Below, one piece after another: positions 55,820-64,000 of a stretch of DNA of 64,000 bases (position 1 is the stretch's first letter; each line of letters begins with the position of its first letter). Source of the stretch: Manduca sexta (taxonomy: Eukaryota > Arthropoda > Insecta > Lepidoptera > Sphingidae). The stretch is from NCBI RefSeq assembly GCF_014839805.1, contig NC_051119.1:1676743-1740742 (forward strand), read 5' to 3'. The notes under the pieces were generated by a model. It had not been told where the DNA came from, made no database searches, and was given only the letters and a program-made list of their open reading frames with translations. The position numbers and the translations under genes are program-made.

Positions 55820-56104
55820 TATTTTAGTTAGAACAGACAAACCAATTAGACTAATTAAGTTAATAATAACATATAACTACATGAAATATACGGAATCATG
55901 AGTTAATTTTACAATATATTCATAAACGAACATTATATGTCAATTGTTTCTATTTATTTTCCTCAATTATTTCAATTAGAACATTTGTATCCTTATTTGT
56001 ATATAGGTTAATAAGGAAGGTATTCCAGTTAATTAATAGTGAGAACATGTTCTATTAATATAATATTATGATATCGGTTATGTGTCGTTTGCCTTTTATA
56101 CACT

Positions 56105-56412
56105 TACTGGTGGTAGATCTCCCGTATGTGAGAGTCCGCCTGGATAGGTACCACCGCAATGTCTATTTCTGCCGCCAAGCAGCAGTGTGTAGTCAGTGTA
56201 GTGTTTTGAATTGAAGGATATTGTAGCCAGTGTAACTAACGGACATAATGTGACTTAACATCTCATGTCTCAGGATGGCAAGCGCGGTGGAATATCGAAC
56301 AATACTTTGTAATTCACGGTGTTCGATAGTGTTTCTTCTGGTTATGGGCGGTCGTATCGCTTACCATCAGGTGAACGGCAAGCTCGTCTCGTCATTCAAA
56401 GCAATAAAAAAA
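56105..56412 (+). mobile_element. SINE-B, full length
   Basis: From 'ctggtggtagatctcccgta' to 'gcaagctcgtctcgtcattc' and poly-A of 11 bases. Confidence 0.9.
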
Positions 56413-56685
56413 AAAAGATAAACAAACTCCGGGGAATAGTTACACCGAATTAAATCTCTGTTCAACGGAAGAGATAAAGATGATAATGGTATCAGGAATT
56501 ACCAAAGTACAAACATTATATTTCCAATAAGCATTGTATCGGTGCTTCCATCTTTGCTCATTATGCGCATTGATGCCCTAAAGATTATTATTTTTATATA
56601 AATTTATAATGTGATAGATAATATATAAAAACATAAGGATCTGTTCCACAATTTTCAAGTAAATATTTTTTTTGGAATGGACTGG

Positions 56686-56945
56686 TGGTAGGTCTCTCAT
56701 ATGAATCATCATCAGTGTGAAGTCACTCTTGTGTTCCGATTTGAAGGATATTGTAGCCAGTGTAACTACTGGACATAATGAAACATAACATCTCATGTCT
56801 GAGGATGGCGAGCGCAGTGGAATACCAAACAATACTTTGTAATTCACGGTGTTGGATGGTGTTTCTTCTGTTTATGGGCGGTCGTATCGCTTACCATCAG
56901 GCGAACGGCAAGCTCGTCTCGTACTTAATTCAAAGCAATAAAAAA
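56686..56945 (+). mobile_element. SINE-B with internal deletion
   Basis: After 'ggtggtaggtctctcatatg' about 50 bases are missing; the remainder, including 'gcgagcgcagtggaatacca', is close to consensus. It lies about 270 bases from the previous SINE-B in the same orientation. Confidence 0.85.
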
Positions 56946-58527
56946 ACACTAATAAGCACTCGTTTTGAGATACGGAACCCTAAAATGGCGTGAAGTGAGG
57001 TACTGAGGACTTTATGCGATAACACTAATGAAGTATCGATGTGTTTGCTGCCGAATGCCTACTATCGTAATATACACGTAAGATATCATACATAACTGTA
57101 GTTCGCTTCACTGACATTCTCACCTTGTGGGGCTAATGTAGATTTTACTCATGTAACAAAATATAATATTTGTATAATATTTCCAACTCCTCCCTATTTT
57201 TCTATTTGATTAATTTCGTTGCGGGATAATGACATATTAGTTTTCCCTGGGACTCGCCGAGCTTCACTGCTCGGTGTCACAAAATGCGTGCCACTGCTGA
57301 TCCTGGCTTACAGGAGTTGTAGTGGTGGGTGTGAGGGCGGGAAAGTCTCATGTAACAAAGTGCCAAGTACCTACTGTTTATACTGAATACAAAGAGAGCT
57401 CGATAATGAAATCTGACTATAGCTGTTCCGAGATAAAAAATTATATGTAAGTCCAATATATAATTATTGTGTGTCACAAACATCTAAATCCAATAATTGA
57501 CTGTACCAGGATAAAACCGGCAGTTTGAAACAAGTTCTTGCAATGCAATGGACTCACTCGCCCTCAATAACCTGTTCGGCTGATGACAATGCACCCCAAT
57601 ACATTATTTGTATAATACGTACTTACAATATTGTATTTATCTTCATTTTTTATAAATTTAACGTGGTTTTATTTTTGGTTTCCGTACTCAAATGATCCAG
57701 GTCAAACTTGATTGTTATGCTTACGATGTTTTTGTATGTATGAAATTAATTTGGACAATCTAAGAAGTGTTGGATTGGCAATAGGGTTTATAGGAAGTGG
57801 CCTAGGAACGGAAGATTTTGAAATAGCGAAGGCACAAATAACGCGAACTATTTAAAAATTGGATGCGGGACATTTTATATACAGAAAGAAAATCATTTAT
57901 TGGCCACAGATTTGGTGGTAAATATAATTTACAATAAATTAAACTTCTTATGAGTTAGGGTAAAATAATAAAAAAACAAATAAAACGAAAATACAATTTT
58001 ATATAATTTCATAGTTAGGTGAGCACCTAGAGACATGAGTAATTAGATATTCACCCAGTACGTAGTATATCTCACCCGAGGACTTTTTTCACAATTTGCT
58101 CTCTCACTAGATCAAATGGTGAGACATGAATGTACTCACGAGTAGAAAGGAGTGGATTACAGAATTTAAGATTTTTTTACATTTCGGAAAAATCAATTAG
58201 TGACGTTAAGAAAAAATCTAGTAGTACGTGATTTAAATATATTACAAAACTGGTTAAGACACGTTTGCAGTGTAAAAGCCGATTGTCACGTGCTCAGTGG
58301 ATAAACCAGTACATTGTAGTTTGTTGCGACATACTCTGGGCGATGCCCGCAATCTCGGAACTAAGCTTGCGCTGTAAAGGCTACCTTTAAAGGGCTCTCT
58401 ATTTTGATCCTTAATCATTGTAGTATTAAGCAACTTTTTCCTGCAGCCGAGATTTTTTAAAAATCCTTATCGATTTATATGTGCAGATTTGAAAATAAAC
58501 CAAATATCTTTTAATTATTTTTTAAAC
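56946..58527. other. unannotated stretch
   Basis: About 1.6 kb of AT-rich DNA without a supported gene or repeat. Confidence 0.4.
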
Positions 58528-58690
58528 GGATTCGGTGCCTCCACTGCACCTGATGGAAAGCGGAGTGAAGTCCAGATAGAATGTCGACTGAATAAAGATG
58601 GTTATCCCTCGCCAGTCAACATAATTATATCGGCTTCTTTGGAACCGGATTAACACAGCTTGATTCCGGAATGCGACATATTTACGCAGG
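58528..58690 (+). mobile_element. SINE-D 5' part
   Basis: 'tccactgcacctgatggaaa', 'agaatgtcgactgaataaag' and 'gattccggaatgcgacatat' follow SINE-D order. Confidence 0.7.
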
Positions 58691-59117
58691 CGAAAACAAC
58701 ACCTACAAAAAGAAAAAACATACCACGGAACCCTCGGTACGCAATTACGACTCGCACTCGTTCCAACTTTTAAAGGCCATAAACTTGCCCCATAACCATT
58801 ACATCGCAAGAAATAAAGGATAATGAATATTGGCATGCCCCGGTATTTGATTGATTCTAATTGTATTAGTGGGAAATTTAAAACACCATCCGTACCTCAA
58901 TTATATGCAAACGGATTTCCCAACGTGCAGAGCATCGGGAGTATTCGATATATTTATTTAGCTTATAGACGGTTTAAAACAACAGTGTTCGTTGGCGTGC
59001 CCAGGGAAGGGGACAGGAGAGGGCAATTACGCCATTTAGGATTCAACATTAATACACATTTCTGTATAAGTATTTGTGTGTTGAGTTATTGGGACTACCT
59101 ATATGAGAGTTCCCTCT
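58691..59117. other. unannotated stretch
   Basis: A plus-strand frame of 116 codons (58823-59173) overlaps a SINE-A end and has no family motif; I do not call it a gene. Confidence 0.4.
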
Positions 59118-59182
59118 CAGAAGTTAGAAGAGGCCCGTGCCCAGCAGTCGGACAGTATATAATACAGGGCTGATAATATTAT
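59118..59182 (+). mobile_element. SINE-A 3'-end fragment
   Basis: 'ctcagaagttagaagaggcc' and 'gtatataatacagggctgat' match the last 65 bases of SINE-A. Confidence 0.75.
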
Positions 59183-60718
59183 ATGAGAGTTACGCTTTGA
59201 CCCCTATCCGCCTTCTCCCCGGATCTAAATTTGAGATTTCCCCTGCTGAGAAGAAAGCTGATTGCGCCTAAATTAACATTAGCATTTTTTTAAATTAAGT
59301 TTATTAACTCACATAATAATTTTGTTGGTGTCCTTACCTGGAAAAACAAAAGGAAAAAAAATCCCACTACAATATCGCCGCTGCAAGCTGAATTCTACCA
59401 GTTTAAACCAGATAAAGGAATCATTAACACGTCATTTCGGCGGGATTTTACTATGTATGTAGGGATGAGGGGCAAATAAAAGAAGGAATCCTATTCAAAA
59501 TCTTTAATTTTGACCAATTAATTTTAATTACAAGGTTGCGCGCACGCCCGAGCGTCGTCCGTGGCCGCCATTGCTCGCGAGAGAGAGAGAGAAAGCACTA
59601 TCACCTTCCTCTCATGCACCGAAAATCGGATATGCGTATAAAATCATTTTATTAAAATACGATCAGATATTATTCCCCATACGTATAGGTATGTATAGTC
59701 GTTAGTACTATCCAGCTATAGTGACTTTTTATGTTTACGCGATTAGAGATTGAAATAAAACTATTTAAGGTTTTTATCACGGCTATTTATATTATCATTT
59801 TCTCCCGACGTTTCGAAGACTGCAGCCTTCATGGTTACGGGGTGGACACATAAAAATAAATAGACATTTTGCCATCTGCTACAACGTGTCTATTTCTCAC
59901 ATTTGTACAGCTGGTGTCGCCAATATTATATATGCAATGTTGTGTTCCGGACATCGAAGGACATCGCGGCTAAGGTACTAGGCATTATAATTTATGCGAC
60001 ATCTGTGTCTCAAGATCACTGGCACAGTTCATCACACAGTTGTGGACGTTAGATAAACACGGTAAAAACCCCGGACATTTGGGTCAAACATGGATTATTA
60101 CCCGGACACCTCAGCAAAAAAAATTTTTTACCAGAAAAATAAAAACATCGTTATAATTTTGTATTCATTTATACGGCTATGCTATGCTATGCGGCTTATT
60201 ATGAATGAATTTTTAACTAAGATTTATTTCCCTTTATCGCTTATCTATAAAAAAAATGGATTTCCCCTGAGAAAAAAATTGTCCACCCTCTCACTTTTTA
60301 AAAACCTCTGCCGTACGGCTCCCGGGCGCCCAAAAACAGGACAAATCCGGGGAATTCCGGACGGATGGCAGCCCTAATCACATGCAATACTAAATATACT
60401 TTGTAGTTCAGAGCATGTTGCTATTATTTGTACCTTCCCATCTCGTTATTAAGATGCAAAAATGCAGTTTTGTATTCTAAGAAAGGTTAGCATATTGATG
60501 CAACCATGCAGTTGCGCGTGTTGGTAGACAAGCTGCTATATAACTAAGATCATGCCACAGGATCATTTCCTTATAGATACAAGTGCGCAAAAGCAATCAG
60601 TATTAGCAGCAAATCCAACGCTATCTCGACGCATTCCATCTTGCAACTGTAGCGCTCACATTGATTTCTGTGTCGAAGTTGCGTTGCGACGGCTGCGCGT
60701 TTTTATCGCGTCCACAGC
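59183..60718. other. unannotated stretch with minor repeats
   Basis: 59796-59850 carries 'ctcccgacgtttcgaagact', a dispersed motif shared in part with 30021. 59880-60010 has a decayed SINE-B-like piece ('gttccggacatcgaaggaca'). 60320-60377 ('ccggggaattccggacggat') resembles a transposon end but has no partner here. A GAGA run lies at 59579-59592. Confidence 0.4.
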
Positions 60719-61080
60719 TAGGGTTGCCAACCGTACTATACTTAATATATAGTATTGTACTTTATTTTGAGTTTGCGTACTATATACTGTTAAAGGAATA
60801 TAAGTATAGTACGTAAAATACTATATTTTCAACACCTTAATCTAATAAACAAATCCTTTAAAAGTATATGTACACTAATTTCTATTAACTTGAGTGATGG
60901 GACACCGTGTATGTGAACTTTTATAAAAATAAATCAGTAACAAATACATATATAATTGTTATATTTATTATATTTATTGCTTTTTCATAAAATACTATAT
61001 TTTTTTTCGAAGTGTGCTATATTTTTTATACCTTATTTTGGAAAATACTTTATTTCACCGAAGAATTATTGGCAACCCTA
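60719..61080. mobile_element. hAT-like MITE, about 360 bp
   Basis: Inverted ends TAGGGTTGCCAA (60719) and TTGGCAACCCTA (to 61080) are perfect over 12 bases. Flanks 'tccacagc' (60711-60718) and 'gccacagc' (61081-61088) match at 7 of 8 positions, fitting an 8-bp target duplication. The interior is AT-rich and non-coding. Confidence 0.7.
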
Positions 61081-61176
61081 GCCACAGCCTCTCGAATTCC
61101 TGTAAGTCGCATTATCGGATGTAAACCTAACCTTTATTTGAGATTTGATATTATTTTTATCAGCTTCGTCGATATC

Positions 61177-61345
61177 ATCATCATTAGCCACATAAAGTCC
61201 ACTGCTGAACATAGACCTCTCCCAAAGATTGCCAGACGGACCTGTCGAAAGTGGCGTGTATCCAGAGTGTTCCTACGAACTTTTTTCCTTCGCGATATAG
61301 ATCTTTACATAATCAGACCACAACAATAAATGTTTGCCAAACCTC
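61177..61345. repeat. interspersed repeat with ATC-rich start
   Basis: 'tcatcatcattagccacata', 'gtccactgctgaacatagac' and 'ctctcccaaagattgccaga' are motifs I recall from the 3' ends of RTE-type elements in many insects, with an (ATC)n end. It is probably in minus orientation. Confidence 0.55.
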
Positions 61346-61501
61346 GCAGTAACAGTAGCGTGAACCCGTTTGAAACTAGTCCGCTGCAGTATTGAGGTCG
61401 GCATGCAGTAATCTAATTAACCCATGGTTCAAGTGTAACGGGTAACTGACTACAAGGACATCATACGTGACATACTCATATAACAAGCAAAATTCTTTAA
61501 A

Positions 61502-61650
61502 TCTAATCTACTATTACAAAAAGCTGAAGAGTTTGTTTGATCGCGCTAATGTCAGGAACTACTGGGCCGAATTGAAAAATATTTCAGTGTTGGATAACTC
61601 ATTTATCGAGGAAGGCTATAGGCTATATATTATCATCATAAAAGAAAATC
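61502..61650 (+). mobile_element. Helitron 5' fragment
   Basis: 'tctaatctactattacaaaa', 'gctgaagagtttgtttgatc', 'cgaggaaggctataggctat' are the 5' part of the same Helitron family; the 3' end is lost. Confidence 0.7.
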
Positions 61651-62154
61651 TATTTGTATGCTTTTGTACTGAAATGTTGAACTAAAATGTTATTTCACTA
61701 ACATACAACTGTATTTATATAACTGAGTGACGAGACGAGCAAGCAACTTGTCCGATGAGCGACAGGATCGTCAATAAACAGAACAAATACTTAACAAACT
61801 TTCATTGACGCAGCGCGCGATGACTGCATTGTCTTCCACTGCGTTTTTTTTTCTATTGATTTTACAACGTTTCTTACTATATTTCACTATTTATTAATAA
61901 GTTAACTAATAATTATAATATCTTATATGTTTCCACAATTTAAGACACAAGCCCAATTCATTATGATCGCTACAATAACCTTCGAACCAAAACAACAATG
62001 TATTCTGCCACTTGAAAGTAGTACTTACCCAAAAGGACTCTAGAATACGACAAACGGAAAATCTAGTAGTAAAAAGAGACTAACTATTTTACAAAGTAGC
62101 TTGTACATTATTTAAAAAAATCATTAAATCCTTTTTTTTATTTTAAATTAGGTT
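61651..62154. other. unannotated stretch
   Basis: AT-rich, no supported feature. Confidence 0.4.
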
Positions 62155-62193
<39 letters not shown>

Positions 62194-62395
62194 CATCACG
62201 CATTTCGCCAAGTGCGTTACGTCCCATGATGTAATAGGGGCGAGCCTCTCGCCATATCAGGCACAAATTCTAGACTCCGGGCTGATACTGAGCAGAAAAA
62301 CCCAAATATCTCTTTGCCCGACCCGGGATTCGAACCCAGGATCTCAGCGCTGTCATACCGCGCATGCAGTACACCTGCCACCGAGGCAGTCTTAA
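62155..62395 (-). mobile_element. SINE-C with (CA)n 3' end
   Basis: A perfect (CA)n run (about 62158-62191) is the SINE 3' tail; the body contains 'aattctagactccgggctga' and box B-like 'gggattcgaacccagg'. Relative to 26515 it lacks about 60 bases after 'acatcacgcattt'. Confidence 0.85.
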
Positions 62396-62727
62396 ACACA
62401 TATGTAGGTTAATGTACATTTTAATTACCATTATTCTTAAACGAAGCTCTAAAGACACTTTAGCAGTGTCCTAGCGGTACCCTTATGAACTGTAACGGTA
62501 AAAGTAACAGCTTAAGTAGAAGGTATTTTAATCAAACCTAAACACTTGTTGCTTAAGTAAAAGCCAAGTTGCCAAAACAGAAAATGTCAGAATTTATTAC
62601 AAAAATATCAGTAACTGACTAACTGTTAATTAATAAAATGACCGGAAATGAAAAAAAAATGTCTGTTAATTTACACTTTAATCGATATGTTACATTTCAA
62701 TGTGTTTGAAATCAAAATATCATAGGA
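62396..62727. other. unannotated stretch
   Basis: AT-rich, no supported feature. Confidence 0.4.
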
Positions 62728-63089
62728 CTAGCTTTTGCCCGCGGCTCCGCCCGCGTTATAAAGTTTTTCGGGCTAAAGTTTTCCGTTATAAAAGTCACGC
62801 TATATATTTTCCCGGGAGCCTATGTTCTTCCCAGGGTCTCAAACTGTCTCCATACCAAATTTTATCCTAATGCGTTGGGTAGTTTTTGAGTTTAACACGT
62901 TGGGGCAGACCGATGCAGCGGGGGTGTTTGTTTTATGATATATTTTTGTAGAACTTTTTAAGAGGAACAATCCCGTCATACATTATTGTTGCATAACTTT
63001 AACCGTTTACGCAGCGCACGCAACAGAAGCTCTCAAAACTAATAAATTGTCCCCGTTTTTGCATCATGTTTCATTACTGCTCCGCTCCT

Positions 63090-63930
63090 ATTGGTCATAG
63101 CGTGACGATATATAACCTATAGCACTCCAGGAACAAAGGGCTATCCAACACAAAAATATTTTTCAGTTCGAACCGGTAGTTCCTGAGATTAGCGATTACT
63201 GCTCCGCTCCTATTGGGCATAACGTGATGATATATATAGCCTATAGCATTCCAGGAACAAAGGGCTATCCAACACAAAAAGAATTATTCAGTTCAAACTC
63301 CTAGTTTCTGAGATAAGCCATTACTGCTCTGCTCCTATTGGTCATAGCGTGATGATATATAGCCTATAGCACTTCACGAACAAAGGGCTATCCAACACAA
63401 AAATAATTATTCAGTTTAAACTCCTAGTTTCTGAGATTAGCCATTACTGCTCTGCTCCTATTGGTCATAGCGTGATGATATATAGCCTATAGCACTTCAC
63501 GAACAAAGGGCTATCCAATACAAAATGATTTTTTTAGTTCGAACCGGTAGTTCCTGAGATTAGCCATTACTGCTCTGCTCCTATTGGGTATAGCGTGATG
63601 AAATATAGTCTATAGCACTCCACGCACAAAAGGCTATCCAACGCAAAAATAATTTTTCAGTTTGGACCAGTAGTTCCTGAGATTAGCCATTACTGCTCCG
63701 CTCCTATTGGGTATAGCGTGATGATATATAGCCTATAGCACTCCACGAACAAAGGGCTATCCAACGCAAAAAGATTTTTTCAATTCGGACCGGTAGTTCC
63801 TGAGATTAGGCATTACTGCTCCGCTCCTATTGGGTATAGCGTGATGATATATAGCCTATAGCACTCCACGAACAAAGGGCTATCCAACGCAAAATGAATT
63901 TTTCAGTTCGGACCGGTAGTTCCTGAGATT
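63090..63930 (-). repeat. 7-unit minisatellite, about 123 bp per unit, inside the second Helitron
   Basis: The marker 'agcctatagca' (first unit 'aacctatagca') recurs near 63112, 63237, 63360, 63482, 63607, 63730 and 63852. The unit is the reverse complement of the one at 53770-55145. Confidence 0.95.
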
Positions 63931-63994
63931 AGCGCGTTCAAACAAACAAACAAACAAACAAACAAACAAACAAACAAACAAATAAACAAACAAA
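63926..63994. repeat. (CAAA)n microsatellite at the Helitron 5' end
   Basis: Some fifteen CAAA units replace the two or three found in other copies of this Helitron, so the short run in the element has itself expanded. Confidence 0.9.
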
Positions 63995-64000
63995 CTCTTC

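Larger units (their letters stand above)
62728..64000 (-). mobile_element. Helitron with amplified interior, inverted, runs off the window
   Basis: CTAG at 62728-62731 plus the hairpin form the 3' end on the minus strand. The standard tail runs to about 63080, then the array, then 'gcgcgttcaaacaaacaaac' extended to a (CAAA)n tract and 'aaactcttc' at the window edge. About 25 more bases would complete the 5' end. Confidence 0.85.

Noticed and set aside
58823..59173. 116-codon plus-strand frame
   Set aside because: It ends inside a SINE-A fragment and has no recognisable motif, start context or splice signals.
59555..59590. Short minus-strand ATG frame 'MAATDDARACAQPCN' and a similar start at 4887
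   Set aside because: Only 15-25 codons, no splice donor at a sensible place; similarity between the two starts is slight and could be chance GC-rich sequence.

Overview
This is AT-rich, gene-poor, repeat-dense eukaryotic DNA, almost certainly from a moth or butterfly (Lepidoptera). The evidence is the repeat content: several tRNA-derived or poly-A SINE families with 8-12 bp target duplications, 5'-truncated non-LTR retrotransposon tails, lepidopteran-type Helitrons ending in a GC-rich hairpin plus CTAG, mariner remnants, and insect-style splice sites. There are two assembly gaps of exactly 500 N (20474-20973 and 46692-47191).

Genes. Two genes can be supported well. (1) A secreted, intronless inhibitory-type serpin on the minus strand (14351-15559), with a signal peptide, a canonical hinge and a reactive loop whose predicted P1 residue is Arg; a TATA-like box and a poly(A) signal bracket it. 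(2) A seven-exon minus-strand gene (21856-25113) that I reconstructed from splice sites and matching phases. It predicts a protein of about 420 residues with one membrane segment near the N-terminus, a long charged cytoplasmic-type region and a C-terminal PDZ-ligand-like T-A-I. I do not recognise the family. Its largest exon lacks one base in a homopolymer, probably a sequencing error. A possible 5' non-coding exon lies at 26296-26436. A third, weaker candidate is a first coding exon on the plus strand (ATG at 34808), present twice because of a tandem duplication (second ATG at 40086).

Layout. 1-14 kb: LINE tail, a possible 3-kb inverted-repeat DNA transposon holding a dead mariner, SINEs, an RTE-like LINE fragment, a Helitron. 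14-16 kb: serpin. 16-21 kb: repeats and the first gap. 21-26.5 kb: the multi-exon gene with a SINE in its first intron. 26.5-33.7 kb: repeats, including a LINE nested in a SINE with clean target duplications. 33.7-44.25 kb: two head-to-tail copies of a 5.28-kb unit, each with the candidate exon, SINE, LINE and Helitron insertions. 44.98-48.9 kb: a 1.7-kb segment present on both sides of the second gap, most likely one sequence assembled twice. 49-53.7 kb: SINEs and hAT-like elements. 53.7-55.5 kb: a complete Helitron whose interior has expanded to an 11-unit array of about 123 bp. 62.7-64 kb: a second, inverted Helitron of the same family with a 7-unit array, running off the window.

SINE family names A, B, C, D and X are local labels used in this annotation. 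No bacterial-type systems, CRISPR arrays or functional RNA genes were found.
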